DNA of 64,000 nt from the NCBI RefSeq assembly GCF_002160025.1, contig NZ_NFJU01000014.1, positions 1 to 64,000 on the forward strand. The letters run 5' to 3'. A program made the translations under genes and the position numbers. Origin of the DNA: Anaeromassilibacillus sp. An200. Lineage in GTDB: Bacteria > Bacillota > Clostridia > Oscillospirales > Acutalibacteraceae. Under the pieces are notes generated by a model that was not told where the DNA came from, searched no databases, and saw only the letters and a list, made by a program, of their open reading frames with translations. Positions 49,919 to 58,990 of this stretch are shown here, one piece after another. Within the stretch, counting starts at the first letter, position 1. Each line of letters starts with the position of its first letter.

Positions 49919-52576
49919 TTATGGACGATCTTCTGTGTCTCCGGCAGGAAATTCCTGCGTTTCCGGTTCCGGTGGACTTTCCGCTTCAGGAGCGGGAACG
50001 GCCGGATCCTGCGGATACGCGGGCTCCTGCATGCCGGAAACGCTCCGGGAAGCCGAATCGCCCTGCTGTGCGGACGCGGGAACCGGACGGCGGGCGGCCG
50101 CGCGCGCCGTGCGGTCAAAGCGGCGGGAGAGCAGCAGGTACAGCACGAGGATCAGCACACCCGCGGCGGAGACAGCCGCGCCGAGCTTCAGACCGGGCGT
50201 CTCATAGGTAAAGCGGATTTCGCTTGTCCCGGCGGGCACCTTCACCGCCATGAAGCCGACGTTCACCTTCTCAATCACAGCCGGTTCCCCGTTGACGGTG
50301 GCGGTCCAGCCGCCCTCCCACGGGACGCTGAAAAAGACCAGCCGTTCACGGTCGCCGGTGAAGGTGGCGGAAAAACCGCTGTTGTCGCGCGAGAAGCTGC
50401 TGCACGACATGGAGCGGCGGTCGAGACAGTCCTGATAATACGCTTCCTCGGAATACAGGAAGGTGATATCGGAGCCGTCCCCCTCAGACGGGGAAACGAT
50501 CACATCCTGCACGCCGGGAACGGAGCCGTCCTCCGTTTCCTCCGGCAGGGAAAGGGTGTCGACATGCGTGAGAAGATCGCCGTATTGTTCGGCCTGCTCG
50601 TCGAACAGCACGAGAGCCTTGAGCAGCACCAGATGGCGGTTCCCCTCGCTCACCGCGTCGTATTCCTCGCGTGTGATGTAGTAATCGTAGGAAAAGCCCA
50701 TCGGGATATAATATTGGTTCTCCCAGATGTCGAAGCCGTTCTGCGTGGTGTAGTATGTCCAGCCGGGCATCTGCGGATCGCTGCCCTCCGCGCCGCCGAA
50801 GCGGTCGCCCGTGGAAACCGGGTCAAAGAGCCAGCGGCAGGAGGTCAGGGCGCGCAGGCCGTACACGTCCGTTTCCGGCCGGGAAGCCACGTCGCGCTGC
50901 ACGCCGATCGTCGGGTAAAACTCCATGATGGAGCCGGGAACGATGCTGTGGAACGCCTGGATGGTCGGAATCTGCCAGAACATGGCCTGGTTGTCCATGC
51001 CGTCGAACACGTCGACGCGGCAGTTCTTCGTGTCCGGCAGGGAAATGTCCTTCCCGCCGTTGAGACAGTACGGAATGATATGCTTGTGGGTGTCGTCGCT
51101 CTGCGTTTTGCCCAGCGCGATGAAGAAGATCGAATAGACGACCGTGATCAGCATCGTGCCGCGGATTGCATACCGCAGAAAGCGCCGCTTGCCCCGGCGG
51201 ATCCATTTGAGGAGGATTGCCAGCAGCAGAAGGCTCAGAAGGGCGATCGCCACATAGCTCCAGAAGCGCGTGGGATAGTCCTCAAGCCCAAAGGTGATCG
51301 TTTCCACGCCCTCGGTGTCCGTCGTTTTCTCCCACATCAGGCCGATCGGCAGGGCGATGCCGAGCGTTATCCCGCAGGTGCGGCGCAGAGCCCGCAGCCA
51401 GTCGGTGTGCGGCGTGTCCACGGCCAGCACGGTGGCCAGGCTCATCATCAGCGTGAGCATGTAATACCAGCGCGCGTAATAGCTCGAGTTAAAGAGCTGG
51501 AAGGACGAATTCAGGATCGGCACGAACGCCATGAGGAACAGGATCGGCAGGAACGTTTTGAGCCAGTGGCGGCCGCGCCGGTGCAGGAAGCCGAGCACAC
51601 CCGTCATGCTGAACAGCGGCAGCCACGCGCCGAGGGAGGCCCATTTCGCCTCGCTGTCCGGCGTGAAGTTTGGCCGCGCGGGGATGTCCGGCGGGAAGAA
51701 GAAGCATTCCAGAATGTGGATGTAGCGCTGGTTCCAGCCGTAGAGAAGGGCGCTCCAGCCGTTGGGAGGATTGTCCACGCGCGGGTTCTGCACCACGGCG
51801 AGGATCGTCGGCACCAGCAGCACGCACGACATGAGCACGCCCACAACGGCTTCGCAGAACAGCAGCAGGAAGTCGCGCAGATTGAGCTTGAAGGAGCGCG
51901 TGAACAGGCGCAGGAAGAAATAGATCAGCGTGAATGTCACCTGACCGACGAAGAAATAATAATTGACAAAGCAGCACAGGAACACGGTGAAGGCAAACAC
52001 GCCGCGCCGCCGTGTGGCGATGTATTCATCGAGCGCCCAGAGCATGAGCGGGAAAAAGACGATCGCTTCATGGAAATGGTTGAAAAAGATGTTGTAAACG
52101 GAAAAGCCCGAAAACGCATACAAAAGCCCGCCGAGCACCGCCGCGTCCCCGCGCGTGACGTAGCGCCGGATGTAGTGCGCGCCCGTGGCGGACGCACAGG
52201 CGAACTTGAGAATGAGCAGCGGCCCCATCAGATACGGCACCGCCTGGCTCGGGAAGGGAATCGTCAGCCAGAAGAACGGGCTTCCCAGCAGATAAAAGGT
52301 ATAGCTGCCGATGAAGTTCGCGCCGAGATCCGTCGTCCAGCTCCAGCCGAGATTGCCGCTGCGCACGGCGTCATGGCACATCTGGTAGAACGGAACCTGC
52401 TGCACGTTGAAATCCCCGTAAAAGAGGAAATAGCCGTTGTCAAACAGAATAAACGGGATAAAAAAAAGAAAAGCGGTGGCAAAGGCAATCCAGAACGCGC
52501 GCAGAAGATAGCTGGATCGCCAGCGGTACAGGAGCCGTCCCCTCAGCTCCGCAAGTTGGATCGCATCAGTCGGCAT
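49919..52576 (-). CDS. YfhO-family multi-spanning membrane protein
   Basis: 885 residues with about a dozen membrane helices. The N-terminal half (FLFFIPFILFDNGYFLFYGDFNVQQVPFYQMCHDAVRSG) and YSFGSFVYN-like YAFSGFSVYNIFFNHFHEAIVFFPLMLWALDEY match YfhO, a GT-C fold used in lipoteichoic acid glycosylation; a large outer domain and a last helix near 840 follow. It is co-transcribed with the GT2 gene, which could provide the lipid-linked sugar. Start at 52576 follows CGGAGG; the upstream ATG at 52618 has no ribosome binding site. The Pro/Glu-rich C-terminal tail is cytoplasmic. Confidence 0.9.
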   Translation of the reverse strand: MPTDAIQLAELRGRLLYRWRSSYLLRAFWIAFATAFLFFIPFILFDNGYFLFYGDFNVQQVPFYQMCHDAVRSGNLGWSWTTDLGANFIGSYTFYLLGSPFFWLTIPFPSQAVPYLMGPLLILKFACASATGAHYIRRYVTRGDAAVLGGLLYAFSGFSVYNIFFNHFHEAIVFFPLMLWALDEYIATRRRGVFAFTVFLCCFVNYYFFVGQVTFTLIYFFLRLFTRSFKLNLRDFLLLFCEAVVGVLMSCVLLVPTILAVVQNPRVDNPPNGWSALLYGWNQRYIHILECFFFPPDIPARPNFTPDSEAKWASLGAWLPLFSMTGVLGFLHRRGRHWLKTFLPILFLMAFVPILNSSFQLFNSSYYARWYYMLTLMMSLATVLAVDTPHTDWLRALRRTCGITLGIALPIGLMWEKTTDTEGVETITFGLEDYPTRFWSYVAIALLSLLLLAILLKWIRRGKRRFLRYAIRGTMLITVVYSIFFIALGKTQSDDTHKHIIPYCLNGGKDISLPDTKNCRVDVFDGMDNQAMFWQIPTIQAFHSIVPGSIMEFYPTIGVQRDVASRPETDVYGLRALTSCRWLFDPVSTGDRFGGAEGSDPQMPGWTYYTTQNGFDIWENQYYIPMGFSYDYYITREEYDAVSEGNRHLVLLKALVLFDEQAEQYGDLLTHVDTLSLPEETEDGSVPGVQDVIVSPSEGDGSDITFLYSEEAYYQDCLDRRSMSCSSFSRDNSGFSATFTGDRERLVFFSVPWEGGWTATVNGEPAVIEKVNVGFMAVKVPAGTSEIRFTYETPGLKLGAAVSAAGVLILVLYLLLSRRFDRTARAAARRPVPASAQQGDSASRSVSGMQEPAYPQDPAVPAPEAESPPEPETQEFPAGDTEDRP

Positions 52577-52719
52577 GGAAAAACCTCCGGGCGGCGTGAG
52601 CCGCAGGCAGAATTTCACAGAGCAATTTGAAAAAAGCGTGTAACCTTTGCTCCGTCCCGCGCGTGTTGCGGGTAAGGAAGAGACAGGGACGGCGCGCCGC
52701 CCCTCAAACGAATGTGATC

Positions 52720-52728
52720 ATTATAGCA
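52720..52728 (-). promoter_or_regulatory. Extended -10 promoter of the YfhO-GT2 operon
   Basis: Minus strand TGC followed by a perfect TATAAT. No clear -35 box. The 284 bp between yfhO and the next gene hold only the two divergent promoters. Confidence 0.45.
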
Positions 52729-52769
52729 CAGTCTCCCCCAAAGAAAAAGTTAAAAAACTGTGACGTCGC

Positions 52770-52798
52770 TTGCAAAATCAGCCCGCTTCCCTTATGAT
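52770..52798 (+). promoter_or_regulatory. Promoter of the YfbR-type gene
   Basis: TTGCAA (52770-52775), 17 bp, TATGAT (52793-52798). Confidence 0.55.
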
Positions 52799-52860
52799 AG
52801 GAAAGAGTATGGGCGGTTTTCGGGGGATTTTCCCGAACGATCGCAAAGGAGGGAACGGCC

Positions 52861-53499
52861 CTGCGCCATTTTTTCGCCGTTTTGTCGCGCATGAAGCATA
52901 TCCGCCGCTGGGGGCTTATGCGCTGCACCCGGGAAGAAAACCTCTGCGAGCACAGCTTTGAGACGGCGGTGCTCGCCCACGCGCTGGCCGTGCTGCGCAA
53001 CGAGCGCTTCGGCGGGAGCGTTTCGCCGGAGCGGGCTGCCGCGCTCGCCCTGTTTCACGACGCCTCCGAGATCTTCACCGGGGATCTTCCCACGCCGGTC
53101 AAATACGACAACCCCGCCCTGCGCAGCGCCTACGCACAGGTGGAAAGCCACGCGAGAAGCCGCCTGCTCTCCATGCTGCCGGAGGATCTGCGCCCCACCT
53201 ACCGCCCCCTTCTGGAGGAGGGCGGGCCGGAAGAAGCGGAGCTGCGCCGCATCGTCAAGGCCGCGGACAAGCTTTCCGCTCTGATCAAATGTATGGAGGA
53301 GCGCCGTGCCGGAAACGCGGAGTTTTCCCGGGCGGAGCAGACGCTGCGCCGCGCCGTGGAGGATATGCGCCTGCCGGAGGCGGACTGCTTCCTCACTGAA
53401 TTTCTGCCTTCCTACGCCCTGACGCTCGACGAGCAGGAGGGCGATCCCACTGAAATCACCGAAGGAAAGGATACGGGTTCCCATGAAAGAGAGCTTTGA
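52861..53499 (+). CDS. yfbR: YfbR-type 5'-deoxynucleotidase, probable CTG start
   Basis: 212 residues, HD-domain phosphohydrolase. HFFAVLSRMKHIRRWGLMR, NLCEHSFETAVLAHAL and LFHDASEIFTGDLPTPVKYDN are family signatures; the HD pair and His ligands are present. It dephosphorylates deoxyribonucleoside monophosphates. The first ATG in frame (52891 region) or the TTG at 52882 would cut into the conserved N terminus. A CTG at 52861 sits seven bases after AAGGAGGG and gives the full family start, so it is preferred. The 3' end overlaps the LCP gene by 17 bp. Confidence 0.88.
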   Translation: MRHFFAVLSRMKHIRRWGLMRCTREENLCEHSFETAVLAHALAVLRNERFGGSVSPERAAALALFHDASEIFTGDLPTPVKYDNPALRSAYAQVESHARSRLLSMLPEDLRPTYRPLLEEGGPEEAELRRIVKAADKLSALIKCMEERRAGNAEFSRAEQTLRRAVEDMRLPEADCFLTEFLPSYALTLDEQEGDPTEITEGKDTGSHEREL

Positions 53500-54592
53500 A
53501 GAGAAGAACGGCCGCAAGCTGCAAACAAAGCCACGGCAGCCGAAGAGCGCCCTGATCCGAAATATTGCCATTCTGGTGCTGAGCGTCGCTTTCCTTGTCA
53601 CCGGCGTGACTATGGTATATGCCGAGTCGCTGCTGGGAAGGATCAACACCGTCGTGGACGAAAGCACGGCGGGCGACAACCCCTTTGAGCAGACGAGCGC
53701 CGATCCCGGCACCATCGTGGAATCGAAGCCCGAGGATCACCCCGAGGCCGACGATGAGGGCCTGAAAAAGGTCGGCGGGCTGTGGCACGATGATATGATT
53801 GCCAATATCCTTGTCATGGGCGTGGACGATTACCAGCCGAACGACCCCGGCCGCACGGACAGCATGATGCTTGTCACCATCGACACGCGCCACCGGCAGC
53901 TGAAGGTGACCTCCTTCATGCGCGATATGTACGTCGCGATCCCGGGCTGCAGCTCCAACCGCATCAACACGGCCTATTCGATCGACGGCCCGTCGCTGCT
54001 CGTTTCCACCATTGAAGCAAACTTCGGCATTGATATCGACCGCTGGGTGGTGGTGGATTTCTCCGCCTTCAATGAGATCATCGATGCGATGGGCGGCGTG
54101 GAGATCACCCTGACGCAGGCCGAGGCCGATCTGGTCAACCGCTATTCCGGCGACCCGCGCTGGAACCTGAGCGAGGGCACGTTTGTGCTCAGCGGCGCGC
54201 AGGCCCGCTACTACAGCCGTATCCGCGCCATCGGCGACGACTTTGAGCGCACCGAGCGCCAGCGCAAGGTGTTCGCCGCCATCGTCGACAAATTCAAGGA
54301 TTCGGACATCGCCACGATCAACAACGTGCTGTACAACACCCTGAACCTGATCCAGACGAATATGAGCCGCAACTACATCCTGAATCTCGCGAGCCAGTCT
54401 TTGACGTACCTCAACTACGATCTGTATGAGATGCGCATCCCCGGCGACGGGCAGTATGAGGCGGCGTATGTGACCATCAGCGGCACGCGCGCCGCCGTGC
54501 TGGTCCCGGATCGCGAGGCGTGCAGCGAGAGCCTGGTGGACTTTGTGTTCGGAGACGCGGCGGAATATGAGGCCGCGCAGAACGCGGAGTGA
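53483..54592 (+). CDS. LCP-family cell wall ligase
   Basis: 369 residues. Cytoplasmic N terminus, one membrane helix (ALIRNIAILVLSVAFLVTGVTMVYAE, 24-48), then an LytR-CpsA-Psr domain: ILVMGVDDYQPNDPGRTDSMMLVTIDTRHRQLKVTSFMRDMYV, NTAYSIDGP, VDFSAFNEIIDAMGGVEI and RYYSRIRAIGDDFERTERQRKV. The Arg/Asp residues of the polyprenyl phosphate pocket are present. It would transfer anionic polymers to peptidoglycan. GAAAGGA precedes the ATG; overlap with yfbR suggests co-transcription. Confidence 0.95.
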   Translation: MKESFEEKNGRKLQTKPRQPKSALIRNIAILVLSVAFLVTGVTMVYAESLLGRINTVVDESTAGDNPFEQTSADPGTIVESKPEDHPEADDEGLKKVGGLWHDDMIANILVMGVDDYQPNDPGRTDSMMLVTIDTRHRQLKVTSFMRDMYVAIPGCSSNRINTAYSIDGPSLLVSTIEANFGIDIDRWVVVDFSAFNEIIDAMGGVEITLTQAEADLVNRYSGDPRWNLSEGTFVLSGAQARYYSRIRAIGDDFERTERQRKVFAAIVDKFKDSDIATINNVLYNTLNLIQTNMSRNYILNLASQSLTYLNYDLYEMRIPGDGQYEAAYVTISGTRAAVLVPDREACSESLVDFVFGDAAEYEAAQNAE

Positions 54593-54651
54593 AAACTTGG
54601 CAAATCCGACCAGGAAGCGGACGGAATCCTCTGGCTTTTTTCTCCCCTTTG

Positions 54652-54660
54652 TGCTAGAAT
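54652..54660 (+). promoter_or_regulatory. Extended -10 promoter of darA
   Basis: TGC followed by TAGAAT (54655-54660), about 75 bp before the darA ATG. No good -35 box. Confidence 0.4.
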
Positions 54661-54734
54661 AAGGGCAGCTCCCTCCGGCGGGGTACGCTTTCCCGCCCAT
54701 TGGGATATTTTGTCAGGATTGTGAGGGGTTCTGT

Positions 54735-55058
54735 ATGAAACTGATTTTCGCGATTGTGAGCAACGATGACAGCAGCATGGTGGCGTCCGCGCTGACGAAG
54801 AACGGCTTTTACGCCACGAAGCTGGCCACCACCGGCGGCTTTCTCAAGGCGGGCAACACCACCTTTATCTGCGGCGTCGACGACGAAAAGGTTGACCGCG
54901 TGATCGACATCATTTCCAAGCAGAGCAGCCGCCGCACCCAGCTGGTGCCGAGCGCGACCACCATGGATGTGGGCATGTACACGTCCTTCCCCGTGGAGGT
55001 CACGGTGGGCGGCGCCACCATCTTTGTCCTGAACGTCGACCGTTTCGAGAAGGTCTGA
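54735..55058 (+). CDS. darA: Cyclic-di-AMP-binding PII-like protein DarA
   Basis: 107 residues, complete. MKLIFAIVSNDDSSMVASALTKNGFYATKLATTGGFLKAGNTTF with a large variable loop is the PstA/DarA signature. It is a trimeric c-di-AMP sensor with unknown output. It lies before holB, as in Bacillus; the tmk and yaaR neighbours are missing. Confidence 0.96.
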   Translation: MKLIFAIVSNDDSSMVASALTKNGFYATKLATTGGFLKAGNTTFICGVDDEKVDRVIDIISKQSSRRTQLVPSATTMDVGMYTSFPVEVTVGGATIFVLNVDRFEKV

Positions 55059-55151
55059 TTTTCTCAAGCGGCAGCGCCTCCGTCCGGCGGGGCGGCCTTC
55101 GGGCCGCCCCGCCGGGGATCGGGGGCCTTTTGCGCGGAAAGGGGTTGTTCC

Positions 55152-56021
55152 ATGCAGTTCGGTTCGCTGGTGGAAAAGGAAGAGCTGAAAAGCCGCCTGT
55201 CGATCGCCTTTGGAGGGGATCGATTCCCGAACGCCGCCGTCCTGGAGGGCGGCACGGCAGACGGGCGGCGGGAGCTCGCGCTGTTTCTGGCGCGGGCCGC
55301 TTTGTGCTCCGGCGAAGGGGAGCGTCCCTGCGGCGTGTGTTCCAACTGTGTGAAAGCGCTGGCCGGGTCGCACCCGGATCTGCGCGTGGAGGGCGGAAGC
55401 GGAGCCGCGCGCTCGTTCCATGTGGACGTGGTGCGCAGCGTGCGCGACGACGCCTTCATCCGGCCAAACGAGGCTGCGCGCAAGGTCTTTGTGCTGCTGG
55501 AAGCGCAGGCTATGTCGGAGCAGGCGCAGAACGCCCTGCTCAAGGTGCTCGAGGAGCCGCCGCCGTCCGTGCTGTTTCTGCTCACTGTCCCCTCCGCTTC
55601 CATGCTTCTGCCCACGGTGCGCTCCCGCTCCCAGCTGTTCCGGCTCGACGGCGCGGAGCCCTGCACGGCGGATCCCGAGCTGCTTTCCCGCATCGCGGCC
55701 GCTCTGTGCGCTCCCGGCGAGGCGGAGCTTTTGTTCCTGACGGCCCCGCTCATCCGGGATAAGGAGTCCCTCTCTGCGGTGCTTGAAGGGCTTACCCTTT
55801 TGTTCCGCGATGCCTGCGCCCTGCGCGCGGGGGCTTCGGCGGGCTGCCTTTCCGGCCTGCCGGATGACGCGGCGGCTTTGTCCCGCGCCCTCACAAGGGA
55901 CAGCCTGTTCCGCCTGCTCACCCTCACAAGGGAGGCCGCGGCGGCCCAGAAGCGCAACGCGAACGCCGCCCTGCTTGTCACAACGCTGTGCGCGCGTTTG
56001 CGCGCCGCCGCCGGGCGGTGA
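55152..56021 (+). CDS. holB: DNA polymerase III delta' subunit
   Basis: 289 residues. A Zn-like cluster CSGEGERPCGVCSNC (about 55-75) and EQAQNALLKVLEEPPPSVLFLLTVPSASMLLPTVRSRSQLF (with the SRC-like SRS motif) are typical of clamp-loader delta'. There is no functional Walker A, as expected for delta'. It helps load the sliding clamp. At 289 residues it is shorter than many orthologues. It is followed 40 bp later by ricT. Confidence 0.93.
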   Translation: MQFGSLVEKEELKSRLSIAFGGDRFPNAAVLEGGTADGRRELALFLARAALCSGEGERPCGVCSNCVKALAGSHPDLRVEGGSGAARSFHVDVVRSVRDDAFIRPNEAARKVFVLLEAQAMSEQAQNALLKVLEEPPPSVLFLLTVPSASMLLPTVRSRSQLFRLDGAEPCTADPELLSRIAAALCAPGEAELLFLTAPLIRDKESLSAVLEGLTLLFRDACALRAGASAGCLSGLPDDAAALSRALTRDSLFRLLTLTREAAAAQKRNANAALLVTTLCARLRAAAGR

Positions 56022-56061
56022 TTCCCCGGGGCAAGGCCCCGTTCTTTTTTGGAGGTAATCT

Positions 56062-56934
56062 ATGGCCGAAATCATTGGCGTTCGTTTTCGTAATGTTGGA
56101 AAAATATATTATTTCGATCCCGACGGCGCGAGCCTGCGCCAGGGCGACCGCGTGATTGTCGAAACGTCGCGCGGCGTGGAGTGCGGCGAGGTCATGATGA
56201 TCAACCGCGAGATCGATGAGGAGAGCGTGCCGCAGCCGCTCAAGAAGCTGATCCGCCTTGCCACAAAGGAGGATCTGGCCCGCATCGCGGAGAACGCCGC
56301 GAAGGAAAAGACGGCGTATCAGATCTGCGCGCGCAAAATTGAAGCCCACAAGCTGGATATGAAGCTGGTGAGCGTCGAATATACCTTTGACAATTCCAAG
56401 ATCCTGTTCTATTTCACGGCGGACGGGCGCATCGATTTCCGCGAGCTCGTGAAGGATCTCGCGTCCGTGTTCCGCACCCGCATTGAGCTGCGCCAGATCG
56501 GTGTGCGCGATGAAGCCAAGATGCTGGGCGGCATCGGCATCTGCGGGCGGCCCTTCTGCTGCGCCTCCTTCCTCAGCGGGTTCCAGCCCGTCTCGATCAA
56601 GATGGCGAAGGAGCAGGGGCTTTCCCTCAACCCCGTGAAGATTTCCGGCGCGTGCGGGCGGCTGATGTGCTGCCTCAAATACGAGCAGGAGGCCTATACC
56701 GATCTGCTCCGCAACACCCCGCCGATCGGCTCGCTTGTCTCCACCCCGGAGGGGCGCGGCGTCGTCACCGAGGTCAATCTCCTCACCGGGATGCTGCACG
56801 TCCGTCTCGACGGCGCGGCGGAGGGCGTGCTCAAGACGTTCCATGTCAAGCAGCTGCGCGTCCTGCGGCCCGGAAAGGGCAAGCGCCTTTCCCAGGAGGA
56901 GCTGGAAAAACTCAAGAATCTGGAGAAGGGCTGA
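56062..56934 (+). CDS. ricT: PSP1/RicT-family protein
   Basis: 290 residues. VRFRNVGKIYYFDP start, PSP1 domain, and the Cys-rich ICGRPFCCASFL ... GACGRLMCCLKYEQ that holds Fe-S in the Ric (YaaT/YlbF/YmcA) complex. In Bacillus the complex promotes RNase Y maturation of mRNAs and sporulation phosphorelay activity. It lies in the conserved holB-yaaT position. Confidence 0.95.
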   Translation: MAEIIGVRFRNVGKIYYFDPDGASLRQGDRVIVETSRGVECGEVMMINREIDEESVPQPLKKLIRLATKEDLARIAENAAKEKTAYQICARKIEAHKLDMKLVSVEYTFDNSKILFYFTADGRIDFRELVKDLASVFRTRIELRQIGVRDEAKMLGGIGICGRPFCCASFLSGFQPVSIKMAKEQGLSLNPVKISGACGRLMCCLKYEQEAYTDLLRNTPPIGSLVSTPEGRGVVTEVNLLTGMLHVRLDGAAEGVLKTFHVKQLRVLRPGKGKRLSQEELEKLKNLEKG

Positions 56935-56976
56935 TTTTCCAAGATTGTTGCGGGAGTGTAAAATCTTACGCCGCTC

Positions 56977-57004
56977 TTGCATTTTGGAATTTTTATGGTA
57001 TGAT
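56977..57004 (+). promoter_or_regulatory. Promoter of the ferredoxin gene
   Basis: TTGCAT (56977-56982), 16 bp, TATGAT (56999-57004). Confidence 0.5.
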
Positions 57005-57035
57005 AGGAATATCAAATTATGGAGGTGTATTCCCA

Positions 57036-57206
57036 ATGGCATATGTTATTTCTGACGAGTGCATCGCTTGCGGCGCTTGCGCTGCTGAGTGCCCCGTGAA
57101 CGCGATTTCCGAGGGCGACGGCAAGTATGTGATCGACGCTTCTCTGTGCACCGAGTGCGGCTCCTGCGCCAACACCTGCCCCGTGGGCGCGCCGAAGGCC
57201 GAATAA
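57036..57206 (+). CDS. 2x[4Fe-4S] ferredoxin
   Basis: 56 residues, clostridial ferredoxin. Both CxxCxxCxxxCP motifs are intact (CIACGACAAECP and CTECGSCANTCP). It is a low-potential electron carrier for anaerobic metabolism. GGAGG precedes the ATG and it has its own promoter, so it is an insertion in the ricT-trmN6 neighbourhood, not part of it. Confidence 0.96.
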   Translation: MAYVISDECIACGACAAECPVNAISEGDGKYVIDASLCTECGSCANTCPVGAPKAE

Positions 57207-57291
57207 TTTTACACTCAGGCAAAAAAGGGTTCAGGATTGCCGCGCGGCGTTCCTGGGCCTTTCTTTTTGCCCGCGAAAGGGGGATTGGCGC

Positions 57292-58035
57292 GTGGAGGAG
57301 CTTTCCTGGGAGCCGCTGTCGCCGCAGGCGGCCGTGCGCGTCTCACGCGTCCACCGGTTCAATACGGATACCATTCTGCTGGCGGATTTTTCCATGCCGA
57401 AAAAAGGGGAGCGGTGCGCGGAGCTGGGCGCGGGCTGTGGGGTGATCTCCCTGCTGTGGGCGCTGCGGAGCGAGCCCGCGCGCGTCTTTGCCGTGGAGCT
57501 TCAGGAGGACGCCGCCGCGCTGTGCCGTGAGAGCGTGGAGCATAACGGCCTTTCCGGCGTCATGGAGGTGATCCGGGCCGACCTACGGGACAGCGCCCTG
57601 CTGCGCGGCTTTTTTGAGCCGGGCTCGCTTGACCGTATGGCCTGCAATCCGCCGTACCAGACCGCCGGGACGGGCGTGGAGAGCCGGGAAGCGGGGGAGC
57701 GCATCGCGCGGCACGAGGTGGCCTGCACTTTCGCGGACATTGCCGCCAGCGCGCGCTTTTTCCTGCGCTGGGGCGGAAAATTCTGCTGCTGCCAGCGCCC
57801 GGAGCGATTGCCCGCCGTCATGGCGGAGCTGTCCCGCGCCGGGCTGGAGCCGAAGCGTCTGCGACTGGTGCAGCAGCGTCCGCAGAAGGCTCCCTTCCTC
57901 TTTCTGCTCGAAGCCGTGCGCGGCGCGAAGCCGGGATTGCGCGTTGAACCGGTCCTGTTTGTCGAGGGAGACGCAGGCGGCTGGTCACAGGAGATTTTGG
58001 GAATATACGGAACGTATAAAGAGGGAAGAATATAA
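57292..58035 (+). CDS. trmN6: tRNA1(Val) adenine-N6-methyltransferase-like protein
   Basis: 247 residues. AdoMet motif ELGAGCGVISLLWAL and catalytic NPPY (CNPPYQTAGTG) identify the YabB/TrmN6 family, which methylates A37 of tRNA1(Val). Start GTG at 57292 (GGGGGA upstream). The order trmN6-rsmI follows Bacillus yabB-yabC, with yazA missing. Confidence 0.92.
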   Translation: MEELSWEPLSPQAAVRVSRVHRFNTDTILLADFSMPKKGERCAELGAGCGVISLLWALRSEPARVFAVELQEDAAALCRESVEHNGLSGVMEVIRADLRDSALLRGFFEPGSLDRMACNPPYQTAGTGVESREAGERIARHEVACTFADIAASARFFLRWGGKFCCCQRPERLPAVMAELSRAGLEPKRLRLVQQRPQKAPFLFLLEAVRGAKPGLRVEPVLFVEGDAGGWSQEILGIYGTYKEGRI

Positions 58036-58065
58036 AGAAAAATACAGACAGAAAGGATGCTGCGC

Positions 58066-58902
58066 ATGAGCGGGACATTGACGATAGTGGGGACACCGAT
58101 CGGGAATCTGGGGGATTTCTCGCCGCGCGCGGTGCAGGCGCTGGAGGAGACGGATTTTATCGCGGCGGAGGACACGCGGGTGACGCTCCGCCTGCTTAAC
58201 CATTTCGGGATCAAAAAGCCGCTGGTCAGTTACTATGAACACAATAAACGCGAGCGCGGAGAGCAGATCTGCGCTCGCATTGAGGCGGGGGAAAACTGCG
58301 TGCTGGTGTCGGACGCGGGGATGCCCGCCATCTCGGATCCCGGCGAGGAGCTGGTGGCGCAGTGCGCGGAGCGCGGCATTCCGGTGCTGGCGGTGCCGGG
58401 GCCGAGCGCGGTGGTGACGGCGCTGGCGCTCTCCGGCCTGCCGACGGGACGGTTCACGTTTGAGGGCTTTCTGAGCATGAATAAAAAAAGCCGCCGGGAG
58501 CATCTGGCCCAGCTCACCGACGAACGCCGCACGATGGTCTTTTATGAAGCGCCGCACAAGCTTCCGACGACGCTCCGCGATCTGTATGAAGCGCTCGGCG
58601 ACCGGCGGGTTGCGCTGGCGCGCGAGCTGACGAAGGTGCATGAGGAGGTGCAGCGCACGACGCTGCGGGAAGCCGCCGCGCGGTACGCGGACGGGGGCGC
58701 GCGCGGGGAGTTTGTGCTGGTCGTGGAGGGCGCGCCGGAGCCGGAGCAGGAGGAAACCGTCTCGCTCGAGGATGCCGCCCGCGCGGTGCGCGAGCTGGCC
58801 GAGCGCGAGGGTGTTTCCCTCTCCGAGGCGGCCCGGCGCGTCGCGGCGCTCACCGGCCTGAAAAAATCCGCGATTTATCACGCCGCGTCCGCTTCCGAAT
58901 AA
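58066..58902 (+). CDS. rsmI: 16S rRNA 2'-O-ribose C1402 methyltransferase
   Basis: 278 residues, tetrapyrrole methylase fold: GTPIGNLGDFSPRA, EDTRVTLRLLNHF, SDAGMPAISDPGE and FEGFLSMNKKSRRE. It methylates the ribose of C1402 in the decoding centre. ATG at 58066 is chosen for GAAAGGA upstream; ATG at 58057 is possible. The gene ends 35 bp before the dispersed repeat. Confidence 0.95.
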   Translation: MSGTLTIVGTPIGNLGDFSPRAVQALEETDFIAAEDTRVTLRLLNHFGIKKPLVSYYEHNKRERGEQICARIEAGENCVLVSDAGMPAISDPGEELVAQCAERGIPVLAVPGPSAVVTALALSGLPTGRFTFEGFLSMNKKSRREHLAQLTDERRTMVFYEAPHKLPTTLRDLYEALGDRRVALARELTKVHEEVQRTTLREAAARYADGGARGEFVLVVEGAPEPEQEETVSLEDAARAVRELAEREGVSLSEAARRVAALTGLKKSAIYHAASASE

Positions 58903-58920
58903 GCTGCGCTTCCGGCGGCA

Positions 58921-58990
58921 GCGGCATAGCCGCATAAAAGTTTTCGTCCACCTTTTACAAAAGGTGGCGGGGTATGGGGCGGAGCCCCAC
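58921..58990. repeat. Dispersed intergenic hairpin repeat, copy 2
   Basis: Same layout as 29727-29797: stem GCGGC/GCCGC, AAAGTTTTCGTCCACCTTTT, hairpin CCACCTTTT/AAAAGGTGG, then GGGGC/GCCCC. From 58937, 35 of 36 bases match copy 1. It lies between the converging rsmI and merR-like genes and reaches into the latter. Confidence 0.8.
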
